This document shows positions 37,936 to 49,345 of a stretch of DNA of 64,000 nt, piece after piece. The position numbers and the translations under genes were made by a program. The stretch spans positions 26,252,397 to 26,316,396 of the forward strand of contig NC_133901.1 of NCBI RefSeq assembly GCF_964199755.1. The letters run 5' to 3'. The notes beneath the pieces are model-generated. The model saw only the letters and a list, made by a program, of their open reading frames with translations. It was not told the origin of the DNA and did no database searches. The DNA comes from Larus michahellis (Eukaryota > Chordata > Aves > Charadriiformes > Laridae). Positions within the stretch are counted from its first letter, which is position 1. Every line of letters starts with the position of its first letter.

Positions 37936-38900
37936 CAACGTTGGAGGTTCGTCGCGCGAGGTTTAGACCTGATCTATATTTGATGAAGTGCAAAGGCTCA
38001 GCGGCAGCCACCGTCCCCCCCACCCTCCCACGCCTGCCCGCTCCCGGGGACGGCGGAGGGGAGCGGAGCCGGGCGGGCCCGGGTGCGCCGGCCGTCGAGG
38101 CACCGGCGGGCGGCCTCCCCGCGGTCCCCGGGGAGGGAGGCGTGTGGGGTACGGGGCGGGGGGGAGACGGAGCGGGGGAGTCAGCGTGCCCCAACACATG
38201 CTCCTGACATTTGCGAGCGGAGTAATGCAATTAGGAAACTCGATTACAGGGCGGCGGCGGGGCTGGGGGAGTCCGGGGTCTTTGTTCCCAGGAAGATGGC
38301 GCCGGGGTCTGGCCGGCGGGATTTAGCCTGCTCCTCTCCCGGCAAAGGTGGAGGGAGACGAGTGCCGACCTGTCGCGGGGGGGTGGGGAACAACTTAATT
38401 TCTGCAGCCTAATCGCGTTGGGGAGGCAGGTACCATCCATCAGAGCGAGTTCCCCGCACGGTGCCGAGCGGGGACAGGCTGCCTGCCCGGCCCGGCACCG
38501 CCGCGCCCGGCCCAGCGCGCTGGAGCGCCAAACCCGTCCCGTCAAAAAAAAAAAAAAAAAAAAGAAAAAAAATGTAATAAAAGCTTGTCCTTGGGGGGCT
38601 CAGGCGTGGCTCAGGAGTCCAAGCAGGAGGCCCCCGCGAGCCCAGGGGCCGCGGGGTGTGTGGGTGCGCCGGTCTGCTCGGGCTCCGGCGTAATGAAAGG
38701 CACATGGGTTTCTTGGCTGGGGAGGGCATTTAATAACTCCCAACCGCAGGGGATGGCTGGGGAGCGGGCTGCCAGGCCCGGACGGGGTGGCCAGCAGCCT
38801 GCGGGCGCCGGGCGAGGCCAGCTCCGCCCGGCCTGCGCGGCCCCCGGAGCCCCGCTCCGCGCCCAGGTGCGGTGCTGGTGCTGGTGCTGGTGCTGGTGCT
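37936..38900. other. CpG-rich island 10
   Basis: Two CpG-dense parts (37945-38530 and 38590-38900) separated by a 19-A run near 38544-38562. No gene recognised. Confidence 0.6.
38871..38900 (+). repeat. (GGTGCT)5 hexanucleotide repeat
   Basis: Five perfect units at the right edge of CpG island 10. Confidence 0.95.
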
Positions 38901-38939
38901 TCGGAGCCTTCCTGGAAGAAGTCGATTTGTTCTTGTACC

Positions 38940-39660
38940 TGAAGCAGGTGATGTTTATGCAGAGACATCTGAATGACAGCAGGAGTGAAGGACAAATCTA
39001 ATAAAGCCTAATAAACCGTGAGAGTCTAAATGTCATTAAACTTACAAAGATGAGACTCCAAATCACCAAAAAGGTAAATGTCTTCATTAGTCTGATCTCT
39101 GAAGACTGTCGAACATTTCATTAATTTATAATTTATGATTGTTTGACAAATATTGAAAAGTATGTAAATATGAGGGGGATAATGTCTTTTCTGCGGGAGA
39201 TAAGGAAATGACCCAAACTGTACGTGCCTGCTAGATTACACACGAGGTTCCATCTATCCGTTATCAAACTGTGCTTTCCCTTTATACAACATATTGTGCA
39301 ACTGACAAGTGAAATAGTGCAGATAAACCAATGGTTTAAAACGTAATAAAGACAACAGCCATTTGCATTTTTTACATTTTATTACAAAGGTAATTTACTA
39401 TGACACATTTCTGAATGTAATTTATGAAAACATTTTAAAGCAATTATATAATGTATACAGCACTCGCAGACACAGAAAGTCAGATAAATAATAATCTTAT
39501 GGATCTTCAGAGACTTTCCGTAACACTGAAAATATAGACTTTCGCAGGAACAGCAGTAAAACATAAAATCATAGAAATAAAATGCAGAATGATGTAATAA
39601 AGAGGAAATGGGTATACTTCGAACTGGAATTGCAACATTAGATATTCAAGGAGACAATCT
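38940..39660. promoter_or_regulatory. Strong candidate enhancer, long AT-rich block
   Basis: E-box CAGGTG at 38945-38950, TTCATTAATTTATAATTTATG near 39117-39137 then GATTGTTTGACAAATATTG, reverse octamer ATTTGCAT at 39361-39368, and many TAATAAA and AATTTA cores. About 700 bases, repeat-free, flanked by CpG islands on both sides. Confidence 0.45.
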
Positions 39661-39899
39661 CATCTATTCCGAAGAACTAGATCATCTCAGAATATTATTT
39701 CCCCCCCCCTTCCTCTGCGTTGTGAAATAGGCTTCTTAAAGAAAAGAGGATTTCTGAGGAAAACGTCTTGCACCCCAGTCCTCTTTGATGGACCAAGAAG
39801 TGGACCTCCCAGTGGGAATCCCGGAGAGGCAAGGAGCAGCGTCAGCTTCCCTTCGCCCTCCTGTGACAAAGGGGAATTACGAGTTTATTATCACTCTTA
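39661..39899. other. Spacer
   Basis: C run near 39702-39709; nothing recognised. Confidence 0.3.
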
Positions 39900-40340
39900 A
39901 TGTCGGGGAGAGAGGGGACAGGAGGCGCTGCTTTGCGCGCAGGCCCGCAGCAGTGGCTGCGCGGGGCCGGGGCCCGGGGGTGCGGGCAGGCCCGGGCAGC
40001 TGCCAGCCCTCCTGCCTGCCCCCTACCTGTCCTCCTGCCTGCCCCCTGCCCACCCCACCGGGCATGACGCGCTGGAGGTTCCCGCAATCTCCCCGCTTCC
40101 CAGCGCGGCACACTCTTGCCCATGCCCCAGTGAAGTCCACGGGAAGGTGGTTGCCACTGGTTTGGTGGGCGAGGGGCACCCCGGCGGGGGGTCCTGCGCC
40201 CCCTCCGCCCGTCCCCTCCGCTCCCCGGTCCGCGGCTCTCCGCGGCTGAGCGCAGGAGCCCTTCGCTGCTTACCGTGGAGAGCAGGGAGAAGCCCAGAAA
40301 CCGGGAGGGGACAGCTTCGCCTGGTAAGCGTCTCCAGGTG
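39900..40340. other. CpG-rich island 11
   Basis: CpG-dense (GCGCGGGGCCGGGGCCCGGG near 39959), with chance frames on both strands. Confidence 0.55.
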
Positions 40341-41084
40341 CCTCCAACAAGGTATTTGCACCCAGAGGGTCAACAACCCCATCGCGTGCAACTGCCTGGC
40401 TTTTTTTTTATCCCCCAAAAGCCACCCAGTAGACAATAAGCCACGGAGCAGGATTTTGTAAAAGCCCCGCATTCCCCAGAACGGGCTCTGTGTCTTTGTC
40501 TTTACATAAAACAGTGCCCTTTGGCCAAATGTGCCTGTAACGAGCTTGTAAAACAAACCAGAAATCTCAGCTCTTCCTCGAGTCTACAAGCAAGTCGCTT
40601 TATTCCCAAATCTTGCAAATATGTTAGGAGTGTTAGAAGTGGGACTAAAAAGCCCCCTAGCAGAGCTGGTTACCTGCTGTGAGCCTCACTGCCACAGACC
40701 CTTTCACCAGACATATTAAATCTCTTACCCTAAGAAAACAGGCACTTGTCACAATTGAAACCCGACGTATCGGGGCAGCGGGATGTAACAGTTTAGGGAA
40801 CTTTATATTTTCCCCGGAGGCCCTTCCGAGCGGAGGTCCCTAACACGTGTTCCCCCAGAGGCCTGAAAGGTCTGCCCTGGCTTCAAGGTTTCCGAGGGCC
40901 ACGTCCAGAGAGGTGCTCCACAGAGGTGTCCCTCACCCATCCCCTCTGCCCACCGCCAGCACCCTGCCTCTGGCCTGGCGCTCGCTTATTTATGGGGCGA
41001 AAGAGATTTCGACGGGAAGGCAGATGATCCCCCACCCCTCAGAACCCGGGTTTTCTGCGTGTGCGTGTTGTTTGCCCGTCGGTT
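40341..41084. other. Intergenic, nothing recognised
   Basis: Unique, moderate GC. Confidence 0.4.
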
Positions 41085-41290
41085 GTCCCGGCTGTGTTCC
41101 CCGACGGCAGGTCGAGTGCCAGCCCCAGGCCCGGGGCCGGCAGGGCGGGGGCGGGGGCAGCGCTGCCCGGCGCTGGGAATCGCCACCCCGGCCCCGGGAA
41201 TGGCCACGCCGGTCCCTCCGGCAGCCGGGGAGGGGTGCCGCCAGCCATCCTCCCCCCCGCCCTTCCACACCGCGCCGGCATTCTTTCCCA
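41085..41290. other. CpG-rich island 12
   Basis: Short CpG-dense stretch; chance frames of up to 94 codons on minus and a 172-codon plus frame crossing it are unrecognised. Confidence 0.5.
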
Positions 41291-41859
41291 GCTCTAAAGT
41301 ATGTGTTTTATTATAGGTTATTTAATTTGATGAGCAACATTCCCACCGCCCTGAGCACAGTCTAAGTGGAAAAAGGTTTGCTTGCTATTGCGAAGCGATT
41401 TCTATAATAATAATAATTAAAAAATAAAAAAGAAGCCAACGACGCGCACACAAGCAAAAAAGCTCTCCAAGTATCGCCAGAGGGGCTGAGCCGGAATCCA
41501 CCGACCTGGGTTGCAAGGTTTTCCACCCAAACGAGCCCTCGTCTCTTTTTTTTTTTCCTAATGGAGACAAGGAACAAGAGATGTCCTGTACTACCATCCC
41601 TCATCTGCTGTCAGGGCAGGTCCTCCCCGTCCAGTCCTTACACGGCTGTTTGTGAACATCTTGGCTAACGCTGGCAAAATATCCCCTGTAATTTAAGTTC
41701 AGTATATGTCAGGCGACGGAAAGACACTGGCAACTCATTTTTAGGGCGTAAATGATTTCTTACAACACTCGCGGATCTGTAACTTGCAACGAAAGGAGGG
41801 AAAAAGGCAGAAGCGGCCGGAGGCTGGGCTGAGAGAAGCCCACAGATCCCTTAGTCATA
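41291..41859. other. Intergenic spacer
   Basis: AT-rich near 41403-41432 (AATAATAATAA); otherwise nothing recognised. Confidence 0.35.
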
Positions 41860-42540
41860 AAAGTGTACAATGGAAAGGTTTTATTGTCTCTCGTTAAGCA
41901 GTTCATAAGTGACCCCGTTTATTTCTGAATAGCCACGTTTTGATGACTTATAGTATATGCAAAAACAAACTTTCCCGCGGTGGTTTTTTTCTCCGTCATG
42001 CTTTTCTTTTCAAACAGCCAGATGATTTTAAAAAGAAAAACACCCAGAAATGATAAATCGCGTCGCATAGCTAATGGCTGGAGGGCGCGTTTACCAATTC
42101 ATAATCATTTATTCTTGGTGATGTATGACCCTTACTCTTAAATCTCAAAAGCTTCTATTTGAAGGTGTAAATAGCTTTTTCCCCCCTTGCAGTAAACCTT
42201 ACTGCATTAGCAGTGATTGATCTCCTGTACAATTCGTCCCAGAGTGCTATTTTAGAGGGGGAACACTGGCTTTTGGAGATTAACTGGGGAGTCTGTTACA
42301 TATTAATGAACCTAGGAGATATACTAACGTTTTGGTAATTTAGTTATTTGTGTCTATAGCTTTCGCCGTTATTTTCTCTTAGACCCCCGCGGTTGTTATA
42401 CATCGAATTAAAAAGTGGTCCTTCAGCATCATTTTTTTCAGTGGCAACTAAACGCCATTTAATGTGAAAAACAAATGTTGACTTGTCTCTTGAAGGAAGT
42501 GTGTTTCTTGGCAAGACATCAAAGTGTTTTAAACTGTATT
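41860..42540. promoter_or_regulatory. Strong candidate enhancer block
   Basis: CAATTCATAATCATTTATTC near 42094-42113, TACATATTAATGAACC near 42297, AATTTAGTTATTTG near 42337 and repeated ACAAT/ATTGT SOX cores (41868, 41883, 42228). Repeat-free. Confidence 0.4.
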
Positions 42541-42589
42541 AGAGGGGTTTGTTAGTTTTCTTACCCGGAGCCTACGGTAATGTTAAGGA

Positions 42590-43120
42590 AATAGCCTCTC
42601 GGCGGAGGCAGCCCGTCGGAGGGGGGAGCGGGCGCTGCGCAGCGCTGCGCGTAGGTGCGCGCTCGAGAGGCGGTTTTAGCGGCAGCAGGAATGCACGGGC
42701 ACCTCTTCGCTGGGATTACAGCCTTGATTAGCGCGCTAATGAATAGGGATGTTAAAGAGTCGTCCGGAAACCCGTCTGTGAGAAGGAGGAGTGAGAAACT
42801 CGTAGGTTGGGCTCAGCCTGCGGAGAGACCAACTTAACTAAAATGCCATTAACCTACTGCTCCTTAGCACACACTGGGGCAAAACACCTCGGAAATGGCT
42901 GAGACGTGGCCGAGGCGGAGGCAGGAGGTGGAACCCCTGCTGGGCTCTATCCCCTGCCCCTGCAGCTGGTGCGGGGCCGGGGAGCGGGCAGGGCAGCCCG
43001 GAGCAGCCGGGCCGGGCACCGCGCTCCCGGCGGCGGGGCAGCCGCTGCCCAGCTCCTCGGCGGAAAATAGGGTCCGGGGGTCAGGGGGAAGGGGCGGATG
43101 GAAGACAGGCCGGCGGTTTT
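42590..43120. other. CpG-rich island 13
   Basis: Two CpG-dense parts: 42598-42680 with the palindrome CGCTGCGCAGCG near 42633-42644, and 42900-43100. Followed by a (GTTT)n run at 43131-43155. Confidence 0.55.
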
Positions 43121-44394
43121 GGTCAGGTTTTTGTTTGTTTGTTTGTTTGTTTTTCTTTCAGTGGTTCCCCTCCCTATTAACTTTGACATCTTGCGCGGAT
43201 TTATAAATTAGAGTTCATTATCCTTGAAGGTCGTTAAAGTAGGCAGCTCAGCTAAGAATTAATGCGTGCAAACCCCCTCGCTACAGCTGGCTTCGTCCTG
43301 AGCTGCCTGGTGGGCTCAGGAAGCAGGCGGAGGCTACCGCCACTACAGTGGGCAAGGAGAGCTATGGGTCCCTTCTGTCCTTCTCCACGCCATTTAAAGC
43401 CGGTACCTAAAGGGTTGAAGCACAGCTGGCCACCAGCCTGGAGAGAGCAGCCAGCGGATCCCCAAGTCAAATGGATCTGCCCTTATTTTTGAAGGGAACA
43501 AGCATGTTTCTCCCCCCGCGTCCCGTCCCAGAGTTAAACGTTTGTTTAGGACAAACTCGAGAAGCAACAGTCTTCGCGAGAACCTTGTTTTCCCCTGCTT
43601 CTCCTTGTGAATAACAAAGTGATCATAGGCTACTCGGCCAGTTGGCGAGGAGAGAACTTTTGTTTTCTGTGGCGATTTATGTTCTTTATAAATATGTGGT
43701 TTGGAAAATAAAAAGAGACTTGAAAACGTTGTTACAATGAAAAAGGACAAATTAGAAGACATTTTCTGTGATCAAAGGAGGAAGAGAAAGCGAGTAGGGG
43801 TATTCAAAAAGCTTGACTTATTCACACAACTCCTTTGGAGCCCAGGGGCAACAAGCGTGTCTTACATTGAAAAGGCGGCTCTATTCAGAGTGCAGGTGCG
43901 AAGTGGTGTGGCACATTCTGCCACATTATGTAAAGGTTGTTGGAGATTAGTGTTCAGACTTAATAACTAAAGCGCTTGATTTACATTGGAAAAAAGCCCC
44001 CTCATCCGTGAAAGCAAAATAATTTAACGCGTGATCATTTCGAGTGCTGCTGATATCCTAATACTTGCATTGTTCTCGGCCAAGTACTAGAGGGGCGCGG
44101 ATTGATGCTTTTGGGAACCTATCATTTACAGCCACTGAACTCTGCTCAGAACTGGAGGTCTGGAGGGGAGATAAAAGAGGGGCACAAGAGAAAAGTTTCA
44201 CATTAGGGGAAAAAAAAAAAAGAAAAAAAGAAAAAGAGAGAGAGAGAGAGAAAAAAACATAAATGTGACAGTTCCCCTCCTCCCCGCAGACGACTCCGCG
44301 CCTGCTGCCCGGTGCCAGGGCGAAGCAGCGCCCAGGTCTGCGGAGCCGAAAATTGGGCTCAGGTCTCAGGCACTTCTCCACTCCGCCTTTCCCC
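43121..44394. other. Intergenic, with possible enhancer content
   Basis: Parts (43180-43260, 43900-44090) are AT-rich and motif-rich; A/GA runs lie at 44211-44256. No gene found. Confidence 0.35.
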
Positions 44395-44570
44395 GTCGGA
44401 ACAGAATTACTTACCTTACTAATTATTCATATTTATGTAAATGTCATTAGTTAATGTAACTTTCTATAAAAAGATAATCAGGCGAGAACGGAGCATAGGT
44501 ATTACCTTAAGTGCATTGGCTCTGCTTGTTTCATTCATATGTTAATACACGTGATGCAGTAGTGCCAGGC
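44395..44570. promoter_or_regulatory. Candidate enhancer block
   Basis: TTACTAATTATTCATATTTATG near 44417-44438 is a close cluster of homeodomain and HOX/CDX-type cores, followed by TTAGTTAATG and ATGTTAATAC. Confidence 0.4.
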
Positions 44571-44899
44571 GTGGGGGGGTTGGGGGGGAGAGGAGGGGAG
44601 AGGAGGAAGGCAAGGGGAAGAAATTAAATAATAATAACAAAGCCCCGCAAAGGCTTTAAGTTCGCATCGCGGGATCAAGGAGCACGATGCCTTCTGATGC
44701 ACTGAACAAAGGGGGACGTGTCGCCGTCCCAGCCGCGGCGGCTGCCCTGGCATTCCGGCAACTTTGGGTGGCTTTTTTGTTTGTTTGTGTCCCCTTGTCT
44801 CCTGGAGGAGAATTTTAACCATCAGACTGTTTCGATGTACCCAAATCCTCGTGCCGAGCCGAGACCCTCCGTTCCCGAACGACGCGAATGAAAGTATCT
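44571..44899. other. Spacer
   Basis: G-rich run at 44571-44605; otherwise nothing recognised. Confidence 0.3.
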
Positions 44900-45430
44900 T
44901 TGTACGGGACACGCACCAATTAAAATTGCAATACCTTTTTGCATCCCTCTTTAGTGTAAGCATTTTAGGGCCATTTCCATAAATTCTCCGCGAGAATAAA
45001 GGCTATAATGGGAACAAGGTGAGAAAGCTGTTAACCATTGTTTCAGCAAGAAAAGGTCGTAAGTCAGGCAATTGGTGTCTGACCTGTCAGGATAAGGTAT
45101 AAAGGCTTTATTCATGCAGTCGCTCACGATTTTCTCAGCTCTCACAAAAGTGTTTTTATGATTCTGTTTTCTTACCTCGTTCCTTAATTAAAAAGCTGAA
45201 TGATTAGAATAGCACCTGCATAATGTCTGGACGACGCCTGCATACTAATTCGCGAGTCTTTACATCTAGTAATTATAACATAAAATCAGAGATTGAATAA
45301 AACAGAAGGATTTTGCCCCTAAAGCCCTGCTAATCCCCTTTTAAAAGAGTCTGCTGAAATAATTCAGAACAGTTTCCGGAAGTTGGATTACCGACTCTTT
45401 TTTGACTATTTACAATGAAATGATATTTCA
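44900..45430. promoter_or_regulatory. Strong candidate enhancer block
   Basis: CCAATTAAAATTGC near 44919, TGACCTGTCA at 45080-45089 (contains the reverse of the promoter's TGACAGGTC), TTAATTAA at 45184-45191, and GTAATTATAAC near 45269. About 530 bases, repeat-free. Confidence 0.45.
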
Positions 45431-45899
45431 CACTTAAAGGAGTCTCTGTATTTCTACAACAGGTTTTTAAAGGTGGCCTGTTTTTCTAGACAATAACAGT
45501 CCACTGACTCCTTCTTTCTTTTTCTACCCGTTTTTTTTTCTCCCCTTCCTCCCAGCAAGATCTTCATCTTTATCAAGCATAGGCGAGGATTAATCTGTCC
45601 TCAGGTAGGGAGAAAAAAACCTCCCCCTTTGAAACCTCCCTTTGACTCCCCATTACGGGACCCCCAGCCTGGCCACCCCCGGCCCGGGGGGTGGAGAGGA
45701 GAGGGCTGCGTGAGAGCAGCCCCAGTTTTGCCCAAGTTCAGATGCACCCTGTTTCCCAGCCGCTCGCAGGAGCAGGCGGTGGAGCAAGGAGCTCCCATTG
45801 CTTCAGTATTGCCCCCCCCAGGGCAGAGGATAATTTAAGCCAGCAGTGACTAGTCAAAAGTTGGAGAATAATTTTTTTTTTTCTGTGCGTGTCTTCCCA
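45431..45899. other. Intergenic spacer
   Basis: Nothing recognised; T run at 45871-45881. Confidence 0.35.
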
Positions 45900-46465
45900 A
45901 AACAGCTGGGGGGGGGGGGGCGGGGAGGGAAGGGGAAGGGAGGGGGGGGATCCGCGCTTTTGTCTGGTTTTCAGGGCGGGCTGCAGCAGGTATCCTCGGG
46001 GGCAGCAGCGAGGCAAGGCGAGGGCAGGAGGGAGCCGCGGGCAGCGGAGTCCCGGGGGGGAGGTCCCCCGGCCCGGGCGGGCGATGCACAGCCTCGGCTC
46101 CGGCGCCCCGGGTACCCACCCGGCACCCCGGGGTGGATTTCCCCAGTCCTCGCACACCAGCACGGTGACCCGGATTTTGCAGCAGCAATGAGCCGATCCT
46201 CTGGGTACCATTGACAGGGGGGTGGAAAGAAAATTTAAAAAAAAATAAAATCGGCCAATTTGTTAGGGCGTCCTGTCTATTTTAGGAAAAAGGTTTCCTC
46301 GTAGCCTGGCGTGCTCCAGCCCGGCCATGGGGCTGACCGCGGCGGTTGGAGAAGAAGAAAAGGAAGCTGATGCGCGGATTTCCAAGCGCGGGAGCCGGTG
46401 CCCGCAGCCGCTGGGTCTCGTCGCCTGATCCGGGCGAGTGGCGCCGTCCTCGCCTGGGAGCGGGG
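45900..46465. other. CpG-rich island 14 with G-run
   Basis: Starts with 13 G at 45908-45920 and G-rich triplets after it (G-quadruplex-prone), then CpG-dense to about 46160 and again at 46305-46460. Confidence 0.55.
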
Positions 46466-46800
46466 TAGCTTCAAATGGTAGAAGAAGTTGAGAACAAATT
46501 CAGCCTCACGAATAAGATGCAGAGGTTTCTCTGAGCTTTTGCCATCATTAGAAACACCTTAATCTGTTGTACCTTTTTTTTTTTTTTTTTTTTTACGATT
46601 AAAGCATTATTTTTTGTGGTAACTTTTGCCGCCCCCCTTCCTTCTCCTCCCCTAGTGTAATCCTGCAAAAACTCTAAATCATCTATGAGAAAATGGAGTC
46701 AATGTGTCATTCAGCATTAAAAATCTAGAGGTTTTAACTAAAAGCTTTAATTGCTATTCTGGCCCCATTATAACCATGGGAACGACGTGCTCTGTTGGGA
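46466..46800. promoter_or_regulatory. Candidate enhancer block, interrupted by poly-T
   Basis: AT-rich sequence either side of a T run at 46575-46594, with AAGCTTTAATTGC near 46743 and CAGCATTAAAAATC near 46713. Confidence 0.3.
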
Positions 46801-47569
46801 TCTCAGAAATGTTACACATCCCTTAAGCAGGCGCTCCCCTTGTTTGTTTACTCTAGCTTACTTTCATTTATATCCCAGGAATATTCTTCCACCAGGCGAC
46901 ACAGAAAAGACAAAGGGTGTAAATAAACTAACATATGGCCCAGAGGTTTTAGAGAAGCTGGAGCCGCTTAGCAAGTCATGTGGGTGATACCGGCAATCCG
47001 ACTTCTCTCCTTCCCCCACTCCGGCATAACCTCCACTTCCCTGCGCTCTCTTTCTACCTTCTCACGATAAGTCACACTCGTGTCGCGACCGGCTCTGGGG
47101 GAGCAGCCGGTTTTTTTGCCTTCGGACTGGAAAAATCTAGGCAGTGAAGGGATGGGGAAGGGATGGGCGCACGTCTGCGTGTCTGCCCCTTTCCGTGCAG
47201 CTGGAAAACCCCTGTTGACATAACAAATGTGCGTGGGGATATGTGTCCACACGCACACCAGCCCTGGACGCAAGCTGGCCCCCGGGGAGGTGGGGTCCGG
47301 GCCTCGGGAAGCGGCGTCGGTGCGGAGCATTGCGGGCCGGGCCGGGGCGCAGGGGAGAGCTGAGCAATCCGAGGCACACAAGAGACTCTTGACAACAACC
47401 TTATTTTTATCCCCCCCGCGCCCCCCAGTTGCAATCAATTTCAGGGTTTCTGCCCCAAAGAGCCTAAATTGTGGCTGAGCCCCCCCTCGGGCTGGGGAGG
47501 TGCGGTATGTTCAGCCGCACCTCCTGCCCCTCCGCTTCTCCCGATAAGGCGGCGGAAACGGGTCTCGGT
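46801..47569. other. Intergenic, with small CpG patch
   Basis: CpG-rich patch near 47270-47360 and a C run near 47411-47427. No gene found. Confidence 0.4.
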
Positions 47570-47925
47570 TACTGATTCATATTTCTAATCTTCCTTTCCT
47601 GAACATACAATGTTCTTTTGTTAAATGAATGGTCTTTAATTAATGTACTTGCACAATGCAGGGCCTTGCATGGGGATCGATGATAGGAAGCAACAGGGGA
47701 TGGTTCCCTCCAAAATGGTTTGTCAGCATTGAGAAAGAAAAGGCAATGTCTATAAAAGGACCACTAATAATGCCCACACGTCTCTCACCATGTTGTCTGA
47801 GGGGACATTCCTTCCCTTGTTGACAGTCAAGTGTAATAAGTACATGTCTTCGCTCAATCATTATAGACCATAGAATTGTATTCTTTAATTAGCATGTACT
47901 GTTAGCCCTCCTTTCCTTTATGGGC
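47570..47925. promoter_or_regulatory. Strong candidate enhancer block
   Basis: TTAATTAAT at 47636-47644, ACATACAATGTTC near 47603, TCTTTAATTAGCATG near 47882, and a TATA-like CTATAAAAGG near 47751. Repeat-free. Confidence 0.4.
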
Positions 47926-48699
47926 CATTTTTTTGTCTTTTACAGACCAGCAAAAATGTTTTCCTTCGGTTCTTTTTCTTGAATTCTTTTCTTTCTTTAA
48001 TTATTTTCTTTCTCTCTCTCTCTCTCTTTCTGTAGTCAAATATATTCTTTATGGACAATATTCCTACCAGCCAAAGCCAACTTTTTGTCATCTCTCTGTG
48101 TTAGGCAACTTCTTTCAAGTTTTCCTTTTTTTAAAAGGAGTCAAGGCAGCGCGCATGCGCACGACGACGGCCGGGGTTAGGACCGCTATGTGCCCAAGGC
48201 TGCTGCATCCCTCTAAATTGCAAAGCTGAGGTTTAAAAAGTCGTGCGAAGAAAACGCTGAACATGTTGGGGAGCTACGAAACCCTGCAACGTATTAAAAT
48301 CGGTTAGGGGAATATTCAAGGCGAAGAAGGCGTACCTTCGGGTTACTTTAGCTGACGAATGAATTTCCTCTCTTAAAAAGAACCGAAATGCTCTAAGTCC
48401 TCCCAGGAACCTTATAAAAAGTGTCACTGTGACAGAGACTCGTTTTGGGGGGGAAATTCTTCAAACAAACAGTTTCATCCCCCACCCGCCCTGCCAAAAC
48501 AATAACCCCTCGGGGGCGGAGGGGAGAAGCAGCCTTTCGGGGCGGCTCCGGCTGGAAACTCTCCCCAGTATCCAGGGTATTAGTGACCCCAGAACCGCAA
48601 ACTGCGTCTGCAGGACTCGGGGTGCCACTGCAGAGGTGGCCGGGGGGGTACAGCAAAGGGACAGGGCTCCACTTGGGTGACACCGGGCTCTGTTTTCGC
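47926..48699. other. Intergenic, with NRF1 site
   Basis: (TC)n run at 48012-48029 and a small CpG patch near 48500-48560. The NRF1 palindrome GCGCATGCGC at 48151-48160 is listed separately. Confidence 0.4.
48151..48160. promoter_or_regulatory. NRF1 palindrome GCGCATGCGC
   Basis: Perfect site far from any recognised promoter; could mark an unannotated transcript start. Confidence 0.4.
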
Positions 48700-49345
48700 A
48701 CTCTGCATCCCGGTCACCATTTAAAGTACAATTTATTTGAAGTCCCCATCTGAAAAAAATGTCATCTCAGAAATGAAGCCAAAGAAGTGTTTTGTTTTGT
48801 TCTTTTAATGCAAATGCCAACCTAAAACGATTAACATTAAAAGAGGTTAAAGACCAATAAAAAACACGCATTAGTACTTGGTTGTACACCACATTAATAG
48901 TACACCGGTTTGAGGAAATTTGTTTACAACTAATATAAAAACCAACAGAAAGACAAGTCTGACTACACAGTGTTTTAGGAATGGCTCGGTATCATCAGTA
49001 CAGACACATATTTTAAAAGTGCACATTTGTAAAAATAACCATAGAATTGAAACGTTTATAAATATTTATTGTAAAAAAATCCAAATATTAAAAATAAATA
49101 GTATGTTCAAACACACAACAGAACGTTCCTTCATTACCAAACATGTGCTGAAGGAAAATATGGAATATAAGAAGTCTGGAAAGAAATACAGCATATCAAC
49201 ATTGTAAATGTTTTTTTGCGAGCTACATTTTTCAGAGGCGTTTCTTCTCTGTACAGTACACAAGGGATGTGCTAGGTTTTCCCATAAATATGACAAGATC
49301 CAGGATTAATAATAATAACAATAATAATGATAGTAATAATACCCA
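48700..49345. promoter_or_regulatory. Candidate enhancer block
   Basis: Perfect octamer ATGCAAAT at 48808-48815, ACGATTAACATTAAAAG near 48827, ACATTAATAGTAC near 48891 and AT-rich sequence to 49210. Ends in an AAT-type microsatellite at 49306-49341. Confidence 0.35.
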
